Shown here: piece by piece, positions 1 to 12,500 of the stretch
How positions within the stretch are numbered: position 1 is the stretch's first letter
Layout of the letters: each line of letters starts with the position of its first letter
Assembly (NCBI GenBank): GCA_905116865.2
Contig: CAJHNH020004513.1
Location: 746,314-810,313 of the forward strand
Length of the DNA: 64,000 nt
Direction of reading: 5' to 3'
Source of the DNA: Candidula unifasciata
Taxonomy: Eukaryota; Mollusca; Gastropoda; Stylommatophora; Geomitridae
Program-made: the position numbers and the translations under genes
The notes under the pieces: model-generated
Told to the model about the DNA's origin: nothing
What the model saw: the letters and a program-made list of their open reading frames with translations, nothing else
Database searches by the model: none

Positions 1-375
1 TTGTGTTCGGGACTGTCTCCCTAACGAGTATGTTGTAAAAGACAGCTAATTAGCAGTTAGCTGAAATTGAATGTGGTTTGCTAATGAATGTGGGTAAAAA
101 GTCAACTTGACAGCACTCAGGATAAGCCCATATTAGCTCCATATCCTCCCTCAGCAGCCGGTGATGAGTCTTCATAACTGATGCTATTGTCATCTGATTA
201 AATAATCTTGCTTTTCCTCTGAGTCTTGAGTGGCTCAGATATCACAGCCTAGCTGTAAATCACAACACAAAATGCCAGCTTCCCTTTTTTTAAACACAGA
301 AGAAGAAAAAGAAAAGATATCTTTTTTCTTTAAAAATGTTATGGTACTGACAGCTGTGTTGTTCTTTCATCACAG

Positions 376-509
376 ATTCTCTCTCAAATGGAAAAGCAAG
401 ACAAAGCCATTAAAGATGTGGTGATGGCATCTGTGGAATTGCTGCAGCTAGAAAGAAAATGCTTAAGACTTGTTAAAGAATCTGAATTGGTCGCAAGAGG
501 TTTTACAAT
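376..509 (+). CDS. VEZT: Vezatin exon (first in window)
   Basis: The acceptor is ...catcacag and the donor is gtgaga after ACAAT. The exon encodes about 44 residues, starting ILSQMEKQD and ending ESELVARGFTM, a helical stretch that matches the conserved E-(T/S)-E-(V/L)-(I/V)-(S/A)-RGFT motif of vezatins. It ends in phase 2. The next exon begins with the T that completes the codon. Confidence 0.8.
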
Positions 510-3500
510 GTGAGATATGCTTTTTGTTGTGTGTTTAGTGTACTTGGGGGAGCCATGTTAGTGAAGTAGCTAGATGCTAACCTGCTTGCCCTGAAGGTGT
601 TAGGATCAAATCTGTACCAAATCATTATCATTATTTAGCAGGTCTTTTGCAGAATGTTGCTTTCATCACAGTCTGCCTTAGAGAAACTCTATTGCTAGCT
701 CTCCCACCTCATGCACTTTTCTACCCAAGGAGTCACTAATATCCTTTGCAAGTCTTCATGCTGATCTGTCCCTTCTTCCTAGTACCATACCCTTGGCTAT
801 TATTTTTTTTTTCAGTTTGCCATAGCACTTGATATGGCCAAAATAGTTTCTGAGACAAGATGCTATTTATTAGCCAGTCATCCTTGATATTCAGATAATT
901 TAGGATGTCACTATTTCTTTTCTTCTTTGTCCATGGTATTCTGAGAATCTTTCTATAGCATTTAGCTCAAAGGCTACTATTTAGTATAAGAGATGATTAT
1001 AAAAAGGCAATTTAGTGTTATTTTATTCAAGGTCTGAATCCTCGAAGTTGAGGACTTCTTTAAAAAGCCATATGTTCCATTCTTCACTTGACTGAACCTT
1101 TTCTCTCTCTGTTTTCTTTCTTATCTCTCTCTCTCTCCTCTCTCTGTGTTTATAAATTTGTGTGTGTCTATTAGTTAGATAAAAGAGAGAGAGAGAGAGA
1201 GAGAGGAGGGAGAGGACAAATGAATAAAATACTAATTATTCACACAACATTTGTACAATGTCCGACAATTAAGTAATGAGACTAATTTTATAAAAATCAA
1301 AATAATCGACAGTTGAAGATATAACCTGTATCTGATTCAAAGTAAGCTCCTTATGCATTGATACAGCAAGTGGCACAATCTAACAAACACTGGAATGACC
1401 TCTGTAGTTCTTCTATTGTTATGGCCCTTAAAGTCGACAGTAATGACCCCTTGGATGTCATCAATATCGTTAGAGAAGCGTCCTTTCAATGGTAACTTTA
1501 ATTTTGGGAATATAAAATAATTACAGGGAAGGATAAGAACAGACACTTGTTTTGGGGGCAAAAATTCTTGTTTTGATGATGTCTTTTGGGTATTCAACTC
1601 GCTGATGTTTTTGGTTATCAGACAACGAATGTGGTACAAACGGGCAAGCAACTTTTTTTGGGCCACAATCTTGCTCTTAAATGTTATGAATGATCTCTCT
1701 ATTAACACCAGATTCATCTGCCATCATCCTCACAGTAAAAATATTATCTTCTCTGACATTTGCAATGTGTTCTTATGAACATAAAATTGGCATCCAGGTC
1801 TAGGTGCATTAGTAATCATTTCCAAACCACTTTTTAATCATGAATACCACCTGAAAACTTGTGCATGAGATAAACAGTTATTCCCTTAAACTTGTTGCAT
1901 CGATTCAACTGTTTCAATAGCGCTTTTCTGAGTTTTAAAAAGAATTTAATGTTAGCTTTTTGCTTCGTGCTGATTACGTAACAATGCACCTCTGACTAGG
2001 TCAACAAAATAGTTTCTTGTTTGTTGTCTGCTTATCAAGCGGCGATGAAATGTTGCTAGATCATAGATGAATGTTGCCTCTTTAGATTCCATGCTTTGCT
2101 TCAAAGATGGCATTTGTGTCTTGGCCATAATAAAATTAGTCTCATTACTTAATTGTCGGACCTTGTATCTTATCATTAAAGCATTCTATGTTCATAGCAA
2201 TACACATACAGTGGTTATTAAGAAAGAAAAAAAGGTCGGGTCTGCATAACTGTTATAATGACTTGCTTGTGCCATTATTCTTTTTTTTCTTCTTGTCAAT
2301 CACAGTGCAAGTCAACATTATGTGGCTTCCCACAGTAGTCAGATGAATGCCTCTTCTTCTTTAGATCAGCTGTGTCCTGCCTTGAGAGAGGTCATGTTTT
2401 CACAGAACATGCTCATCACACAAGAAATTAAGAAATCGGTGGGGAAAATGTTGAGAGGGTATCCTTGCAATGTGTGTCTTTCATTATAAAATGCGACAAA
2501 TAAACTGTGTACATTTTACCTGAGATAACATAAGGAAAATAATTACCTTAGATTAGTAAAGACAAATCATTACCATGATCTGTGCTGATAAGCAAAGGCA
2601 GTCATGGTTGGCCATCTTTCATTTCTATACTGACACACACAAATGGGTTCAAGAAATTCCAAGGGAAGTAAAGGCAGTTGGCATGATATTGACCACAGCA
2701 CCCATCAGAAGCTGATGGTATTTAGCACCATATGCCTAAGGGTATGAAAATGGAAGCATTGCTGTTGTTTTTTTTCTTTTTCATCTATGTAATTGACCCA
2801 CAAATAGATAACCCACAACAGAAGAAGTCATGTTATGAGAAGGAAAAAACTGGATTATGTCGTGATAGTGGGAAAGTTGGAGGGGAAAAGAGGCAGGGAG
2901 AGTCCATGAGAGAAAGTGCTGCTCAGTTTGACATCATGGCATGGAATATCATCTGTGTTTCCGAACTGATTGAAAGTGCATGAGAACAGAAGGTTGTGGA
3001 TACACATGACTACCAGTGCTACAGAGCATGGACCGTTAAGAAGAAGAAAAGTGTGTAATTTATTTTCCTTAAATTAGGCTGGGTCTGTACATTATTTTTC
3101 TTACATGCTGACAGCATTCCAATGATATGTGCAGACTATGATTTTAGCACATTGGAGGATTTGGAGAAAAGTGGAGGCAGTCAAAATATCACAGCCGATT
3201 CTCATAGACACTTAGCGGATGTTGGAAGTGCAGATGGTGCTGACTGTGATCAGCGAACTGAAGGTGATGTCAGTGCAGAGATTGACATGGAAGCACAGCT
3301 TAGACCCATCTCTGCATCAGAACTGAGTGTAAGTTAGCCTGTTATTTGTGGCTGGTTCACTTCTAGGCAACTCAGCCTACTTTTATTCAATACTCTGGCT
3401 ATACATTGACCAACTTTTTTTGGGTTCCATTCTTCTTTTATGTTCTTCTTTTTACTGCAGTGGCTACTTGAATTAATTATGTTCCAATTTTTACTATTTT

Positions 3501-6500
3501 GGTTCACAGTTACCCAAAGACTATTGATACACAAGCTCTGAGTTTGAAAGTGTTATACTGCAGTAACAGCTCTCTGGTACTGAAAAGTTATCCCGAGAAA
3601 CTACAGACCAGTCATTACTTTCTGTTCCCAATCCCCATAAATGCTGCTTTCCCGGCATAGGTGCAGTGACTTGTCACAGAGAAGTCTAGTTATTACCATT
3701 GGCTGTGTTTGCACCTGCACAATATTTAGAAGGTCAGGTCAGGTCATTTAGGAGGTTTTTCATCTGAACAAATAGCTTTTAAAAAATCAATTTGACATCA
3801 TGATTTGTCTGTACACTTAGTGTTACAATTCTGCTGAGGTCACTGGGTCATGGTAGGAGTCACCCAGTACATATTGGTTTGGGTTTGGGAAAATCTATTC
3901 CATTTAGTGCTTCATTCCAGTTGTGTTTTACTTTCTTAATATATTTCAGTATTTGTTTTAAATGTAGGTAAATGTGTGTTTTTTAAGATTTCTTTATTAC
4001 TTGTTTCATATTGTTCTTTTTACAAATTTTTTTAAGTGATCTTTACCGGAAACTATCGCAGAATCCTGACTTATTTTAAGTTTCTGGGGCTTCTTTCTAA
4101 GAAAAAAAAGCCCAGAAACTGGGGTCTGTTGAGTCGGGGTGTCATGCGATGCCAGTGTGGTGAGGAATGAACAGGCAGACAGATTGGCTGAATCTGACCA
4201 ATGGGTGGTGAATTGATACATGATGACAAGTCAGATGTGGTCAGAGCCCTTTGGGAATAAGTAACGAAGTCAGAAGAGAAACTAGATTATTATGGGCTGG
4301 AGAAAATGATGCACTTGGATGTGACCAGAGGGTTCGGCCGGCTTTCTCCGCTCAGAAGAAAGACAAGACAGACATTCAACCAGACAACGACTGGCACTAT
4401 TAGTATTGGAACTCTGCTCTGGCTGCTGAAAATGGGGATGGAGCACATATGGGAATGGCCTGAGTGCTGTGATGTCAATTCTTGACTCAACTCAACTGAG
4501 GGGTGACAGGGTTAAAAGAGTGCCCTCACATTTTGGAGAAGAAAAAAAAAAAGAATATATGCGCTACCCCCAACAGTTTACAGTGGCTAATTAGGAATTT
4601 GGTGAAATTAGATGTAATAGGTTGACACGTGTAAACTCACAGTTAGCTGTAAGTCACAACACAGCATGCCAACTGCCCTTTCAACTCTTTGCCCCCCCCC
4701 CCCCTCCCCCCAATGTCACAAACCTGGTACTTCCATCCCTTCCCAGTCCCTGTAAGTGCTGCTTAACTCTTTGAGTCCCATGGAACGCATCATACGTTCA
4801 TAGGTTCTTTCCTAGAGACCCAATAAAGGCAAGATGTGCCGATTTTACATCTCTTTTGACTACCTCTTGGGCCTTTGATGCTAAACCCCTTGGGACTCAA
4901 AGAGTTAACTGGCATGTCTGCAGTGACTTGTTACTGAGAAACCTGGTTAACGACATTGGGCTGAGTTTGCACCTGATCAATGCTTAGGAAGCCTCGGTTA
5001 TGACTATTAACTAAAAACAGCTTTAGGAAAAAATTGTTTATGAAAAAATGGCTTACTCAAAGCTTACATCCTAATTTGCCCATAGCTTTCTTCTTCTGTC
5101 TTCTAGTCCCCCACTGGAGCATAGGCTCTTAACTAACTCACGCCAAGTCGTTATATCCTTTGCTATCGCCTGCAGCTCTCCCCATGTCCTTCCCATCTTT
5201 TTAACTTCACTCCGGTTATGACTATTAACTTAAAACAGCTTGAGGAAAAAATTGTTTATGAAAAAATGGCTTATTCAAAGCTTACATCCTAATTTGCCCA
5301 TAGCCTTCTTCTTCTGTCTTCTAGTCCCCCACTGGAGCATAGGCTCTTAACTAACTCACGCCAAGTCGTTATATCCTTTGCTACCGCCTGCAGCTCTCCC
5401 CATGTCCTTCCCATCTTTTTAACTTCACTCTCTAGCTCCCTTCTCTATGCTTTTTGGTTTTTTTTTTTGTTGGTCTTGTCATGTTCGGGGTAGGGGTGGA
5501 AATAAGGGGAATGTTGGACTGCTGTCAAAGCACTAAACATGTGATTGTCATGATGTGTACACGGGCCACAGAAGCAAAGTGAACTAACTACCTGAAGAAA
5601 GGAAAAGTGAGCTCGTGTTGTGAACTGGCTGTGAACAGTGGTCTACTTGATGTCCTAACGGACGGTCTGGACAGTTGTAGTGTGGCCATGCCGCATGATA
5701 ATGGTTTTAGTTATTGAGTTAGATAGCTTTAGATAATATGTTGAATTATTTAGAATGATGTAGAAATGATAGAATAATAAAAGTAAATGTAACAGAGCTC
5801 GGTATGTTGTATCTACATCAGATGTTCTCATGTGGATTGTGACCACATTTTGATAGTTTGTTCGTGTTGTCATGGCCATGATTGCAGTGTTAATATGCTT
5901 TCAGTGTATCAACAATGAACTCTTGGTGTTATCAAGCCCATGGTGTTGGAGGTTAATATGAGAAGTACAAAGTAGCACGTCAGTCAGTGCAAGTTGAATG
6001 ACCTTTATAAACTCATGCTCTGACCTTGCCATCTGCCTCTCGACCCCTGACAATTGTCACCTAAATCAGGCATATAATGCCAGTCAGCACATGATGGGTG
6101 ATATAGTAACATAGCGCCTTTACTTTACTTCCAGGATATTACTTGAAGCAGTCTTAGTTTGTACAGACCTGGGAGCCAAAGTCATTTTTACAAAATTCCA
6201 CCTTGTTGCAGATTTAAACCCTAGACTTTTGCACTTGCAGGCAAGCATCTAGCCATTACATTACCATGGCTTCCCAGACCCAAGGGTATCCAGCCAGAAG
6301 AGATGGATTAAAAGAATTTATATCACCTTACCAGTTATATGTGTTGCCAGTGCACTGCTACAGCAGTATCTGCTGTAGTGTTAGCTCTACTGTTATCTTT
6401 TTATACAGAATAAGCAGGCAGACTGGTTGTCAGATTTTGAGTCTTTATTTGTTGACAGAGATCTGTGGGATTACTGAGTGTTTACCTTTCTGGATTAGTC

Positions 6501-9500
6501 AGAAGACTAGCCTTGTGTTTCTGTCCTGAAAACCTCAGAGGTAACTGTCATTTGTTGAAATGAGTTTTTTTTGTAACCACATGTACAAAATATTTAAGAT
6601 AGGCGTATCAGCCATGTGCACCTGTGGAAAGGTGCCCCAGACAGCCGAGCATGTACTCCAGGACTGCACCGAATTTGACACATTAAGGCAAAACTTTTGG
6701 CCAGAAAGAACAACAGTGGCGCTCAATGAAAACTTGTTAAAATATATCCAGAATGAATCACAAATGAACATGAACCACCTAGTAATGTATAAGTAAAAAA
6801 AAAAACTCAATTTGTACATTAGATCTTGTTCCAGATAATCTTTCGAAGCATCATAACAGAGCATCATTATTTGGTAAAGAGGACTGACTTCCCAAAACAC
6901 TTAGTATCTTCACACAAATGGAAGTTTATATAACATTCAATTTGCCTGTAGCTTATGTTCCTAAACAATAAGGGGAATAGCACTAGCATTAACTGACACT
7001 GAAGAAAATTGCCTTTTCACTAATATTTATTCTATTTGTGCCAGCTGAATTTGTTATTGTTGTGCCCTTCGCATGAGGTACACATTAGAGCTATGCCTTG
7101 TTATAGTTTGACTTTATAAGTGACTGAAACAAGTCTACTTTGCAACCTTATTTATCTAACTTCAGATAAATCTAATAAACACATGCTTTGTTCAAAATGA
7201 GGCTTTGTATGCCGTATATCATGTCATATAGGCATACATGTAGAATACTGCTGGGTAGCCATATTGTTTTCAGACAAACACATAGTAACTCAGTAAAACG
7301 CGCAAATATACTATATTTTTTGCTTTTAACTATGTTTACAAATGAACTTATGGTCAGTACGCCTGATATCAAACACAAAGAACTCAAAAGCAAGTTGAAA
7401 TTGAGCGGTCCACGTTTTATTATGTAATTTTACTGGTCAGTGGTAAACTAAAAAGCTTCACTGGTCATGTGTTGATTGGGCCGCTGGGTTGTAACCAAGA
7501 AGTGTTTCCTGGGACTGAAAGGGTTACATTCCTGGAACCTGGAAAATTGTAGTTTTACCAAGTAATGTTTTTCACTGTGTCCACTGTGTTTTTACAGTTC
7601 ATCTCTAAAGTAACACACAGCTCTGCAGCTTTCATGTAATTATATTAAAAGAACAGTGTTGTTTTTATGTTTACATGTATCTTCACAAGGAGGAACGGCT
7701 GGCTAAATGGTTAGAATGCTAGGCTCTCATGAGACCTGGGTTCGATCCTTGATAAGGTGATGGAGATGGGTTTGTTGAGCAAACATAAATATCTTAATAA
7801 TCGCAGTCTGGAACGAACAAGTGAACTCACAGATAGGGCATGCAGGCTCTTCTAGGCATTGATTTTTCATACTGCAGTTATATTTGATCTCTAAAGCAGG
7901 TTATCTATATATATAAAAAGCATTTTTATAACAGTGTATGTACTGTGAGTATTGAGTAGAATGCACAAAAACATACAAGGTAAATACATACATTCAAATA
8001 TAAACTTATACAAACTTGCCCACATGTATACAAACATACATACATACTCATACATGCGACATAAATACATGTATAAAAACATGTAACATTTACACCATAC
8101 ACATATGTAGCCCACATATAAGTACATTATATATACACAGACACACACACATATTTAAACACACATTCTAAATACAAATACGTCCATACTGACTCGCACA
8201 TTAATGAATACACGCACGCATGGACACACCCACACCCATCTCACCCCCCGCCCTCCCCCACTCATACAATCACAAAAACCCATACATATACTCCCATCAT
8301 CGACACACTCGTACATACAGACACACTCACAAAAGCATAGCCATGTGCATACTAATACACACTCACATTCTTATACACACCCACCATATTCTGTCATGTA
8401 CACACACACACACACACACACTCACTTGCAAACAATTCTCCCCCCTCTCCTCTCCACATCACCCTAAATAGTGGCACATGCAAGGAAGAAAAAAGTTTTA
8501 AAAACAAATTTTTTTTTCTCAAAATTTTCACTAGACAAAACAGTTAACCCATATGAGGCCACAAGGGAATGCACTGAAATGTCTGGAAAAGCAGTCAAAA
8601 GCGCGACAACTTTACTGAAGCAATCATACAAATTCTACAGAGCATTCCATAAATCTGACGAAACCACAGCTCCAAGAAAAGTGCAGAGGTCAAGGCTGTT
8701 GGGTCAGAGTCAGATTTACAACCTGTATGTTTGTGTAAATAGCCTTGATCTTCATTTACAGTCATTGCTACAATTGTAAGTACATCAGTTTATTGGCTTT
8801 GGTTATGAGAATGCACCTTGTTTTAAGTATTTGCCTTAGGACTGTGCTGAGGTAGCGTAACAGTCAGTGTGTACTTGGTTCTTAGCAAAACAAATGCATT
8901 GCATTTAAAAATAATACTCTTTTCAAAGTAATTTATCCCGTTTGTGGACTCAGCAACCCGGCCTGGTGCTGACCATATCACCAGTTGAGTGCCGATTGGT
9001 CTCTGAAATATAGGTCTAGCCCTATATGCCTGAAGGCATATTAAAGGTTCCTTTACTTTAATGGACTCAGTAGCAAAAACAAAAAAGGAGAGAGGGGGGG
9101 GGGTATATATATGTATTTGTGTTAGCAAAAGCATGTGTATGGTCTCTGTGCAAAACAGTGATGCTTAGCAAACTTGCATGCCTTAAACCTGATGGGAAAA
9201 CATAATCAAAAGTATAATAAGAATAAAGGAAGGCCAAAAAACACATGGAAAAGGGAGCTGGAGAAAGAAGTTAAAAAAGATGGGGAGGACATGGGAAAAA
9301 CTGCATGCGATAGCAAAAGATAGAATGACTTGGCACATGTTGGTTGAGGACCTATGCTCCATTGGGGGATAGAAAGGCAGAAGAAGAATTTTTTTAAACA
9401 GTAATCCTCTAGTTATACATCTTGATTATGCATTTCATAGTAGTACTGTGTTGAGCATTGTCTTTCTAAACATCTCATACTGAAACAAATGATGTATTAA

Positions 9501-12500
9501 GACTTTATTTGTGCAGAACTGGAGATAGTGAATATTTAGTGACTTGCTTGTTGGAACATTTGTTTTGATCGTGAATCATCCTGTGTTGCCATTAAACATA
9601 ACTTATGGCTCACAGTCTAGTACTCCATTCCATTCTTTCCTGTGAGGTCCTTTCAGTCTCATGGAGGTATTCCAGTCCTGCACCTTTGGATCCTCACAAG
9701 TTTCTTATTCTTATTTTTTTGCATGTATTTGTTTTGCAGAACTAGAAATCTAGCAATAAAGCTTGAAGACAGAGTTGACAAGGAACAGCAAAGGCTAGCA
9801 GGTGAAGATGAAGGAACCGGTATAGAGATCAGGAGTATCAGTGAAGAGGATAAGGCAGTGTGGGAAGACACACTGAAGAGAATTAAGTCAAGCCTGGAGT
9901 CTTGTAAAGGCTGTTATGAAGAAAGTGTGAAGCATCTTTGTCAAAAGGCAGATACAGGTAAAATGAACTGTTCCCAAATGATGAGTACAAGCTTATCTTT
10001 TCTTTCAAATATAATTTTTAAGTTTATTAAAAAAAAATTGAGGACATTAACTCTTTAACCCTTTGAGTCCCAAGGAACGCATCCAACGTTCATAGGTTCC
10101 TACCTAGAGACCCAATGAACGCACGATGCGCCGATTTTACGTCTCTCTTGACCACCCCTTGGGCCTCTGATGCTAAACCCCCTGGGACTCAATGAGTTAA
10201 GTACCAGGATATTTAGACTGACTTTCCTAATGTATCAATAATTACAGTTAACATAAACAAAGTGTCAGAGCCTAACTTTCAAACATATGCAGCAGATATA
10301 CTCCGAGTTAGGCATTTGAATTACTAGCTAAATTTCTATAGTATGATTAGGCTAAAAGCTAGCCATTCATTATTTAGTACACATGGGCAATACCTGATCA
10401 CACATGACGCATTGTTTGGGACCAGATGAGTTGAACAATAACTAATAAATTGAAATTCAAACAAAAACACTGAAAAACTTCATACTTTTAATTTCACATA
10501 TCAAGGTGGAGAAAGAGTTATGGCACAAGAAGGTTGGTTATGCTGTGAGACCATTTGCCGTATAGGTAAAAAAAAAGGCCAAAATACAAATTTCACATAT
10601 GATGTGGTTAAACAGTTCAAAATGAAAGGACAGTTGAGAACTCTGGCACTGTAAACATTTGGGCCCCACTGCTGAGTGAGAAAGTCTTGTGCTGGTTATG
10701 GATAAAGAGCTGTAGGGACCAGTTTTTGTTTACCTTTCCAGACAAGTCTCTGTAAAATCTAAAAATTCTCACGTACACATTTTAACAAGGCTGGGTTGAC
10801 CCTGGTTAGAATAATTGTGCCTCAGCTTTGATCTGAGCCTGTACCACTATGTTAAGTGGCTAGTGTACTAACCACTGTGATTCCATAGCTGCTGTAAGCA
10901 TTCCCTAAACTTAGTGGCTTATTTGATTAATGTACTCAGTTTGTTAGTGACTTTTGTAAAATTGTTGTTTTTATAAGGATTTTTTTGGGGAATTTCTGTG
11001 GGTCATGACCCAGTTTTTTTTAAATTTTTATTTAACATTCCCAGGGCAAAAGGTTTAAGTTTTGTTTTGTTTTGTTTTTTGTATGTTACACATATAAGTG
11101 TTTACAGCAGCAAAGTTAACACAATTTTCCTAAACTCAGCAGACAGAACAACAAATGGTTTTGTCAAGGAGGCAAACCGTGATGTGACCCAGTCGTCACA
11201 GACAAAAGTGGTTGTGGTTCCAGCAGAAGATCCAGTTATTGTTGACCAGGTGAGGTTTGGTTATTTGCCAGTAAATACAGGACCCTTTTTAGGCCAGTTG
11301 CACATCTGGCATGTTATGCCAGACTCATATTTTGATAGTTGCTACTGGTGATGTGGTCAGCCACGCTGGTCACCTTTACTTCCCAAGTCTTTGTCGGGTA
11401 CCACTTTTAGGCCGGGGTGACTTGAGAACTAAATTCAGTTTAAAGAAAAAAAAAATGGATCTGATACAAGTTTTAACCCAAGACCTTCGGGCCAGCAAGT
11501 AGCCACTGTGCGACTTAGTTTCCTGTTGGTGAGTATACAGTGTAAAAAAAGTGCAGTGACGTTTTGAAAGAAATAAACTTCAGAAGAGAATTGATTACCC
11601 ACATCAGAAGGAGTGGGCACTTTTAAATGAGAGTATATCTGACCAAGAGGCAAGGAAAAAAAAACTACAGACAAATAAACCAGTAAAATGGATGTACATG
11701 CAAAGCTCATGTCCTGGCACAAAGCCAAAGACCAGATGGGTGAACAACCAGGACTTACCACCGGAGCCTACAGCCAGTGAACAGAGAAGAAGAAGGAGGC
11801 AGTCTCAATTCTGTATTCACTGTGTGAGAAAGAGAAAACTGGAGTATATCATGACAATGGGGAAGTTGCAGGGGAAACAAGGGAGAGATGCTGGACTACT
11901 AGTGATATATCTGGTAATCTGGTAATCCTAGTTTCAGCTTCATAGCAAACGGGTCACCCCACATATGCTCCGCTCCTGTGCCAACGAAAAACAAACGCAG
12001 CTCACAGTGTCACGCCATGCACTCAACTCAGAAGCTGGGCGACGAAACTACATCCTTCCAGTCTACAAATGGAGCAAAAATGCAACGGCCACCGTCTGGA
12101 AAAAAAAAATATTTGCCACGGCTTTAAAAAAAAAAAAAAAAAAAAGGGGGTGGCCGTACCTAGCGTCCATTTTGACCGGAAGAATTATATGAGGGTTAAT
12201 AAACGGTCACCCCAGCAGTACCCTCATTATTAGCTGGGGAAGGGACTTAGGACATTACATCCACCAGCAGGCGTCGCCCCTACAACGACCTGCCTGCCAT
12301 CGTTAACGACTGTTCACCCAACAGCCATGCAGTTCTTTGGCACGAAGGAGACACCTTGAACTTGGGTTTCGTACTGCCGACTCCCTACTAAGTTGTTATT
12401 TTATGTTCTGTTATCACAATTAATGTCACTGCACATTAGGGCATACCCATGCGTGCTCAGTTCTCCGAAGCAGCAGCCACTCTAAAGTACTTCTACTAAT

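Noticed and set aside
6404..6480. Candidate vezatin exon after ctttttatacag
   Set aside because: The frame hits a stop after about 22 codons and the context is LINE-derived.
10506..10565. Possible extra 60-nt vezatin exon
   Set aside because: It has AG and GTAAA borders and an open frame, but it does not match vezatin clearly and does not repair the phase break.
12129..12146. Polyadenylation tail of a processed pseudogene
   Set aside because: The A-run lies inside the 3' UTR of a LINE-X copy on the opposite strand; no parent gene sequence is attached.
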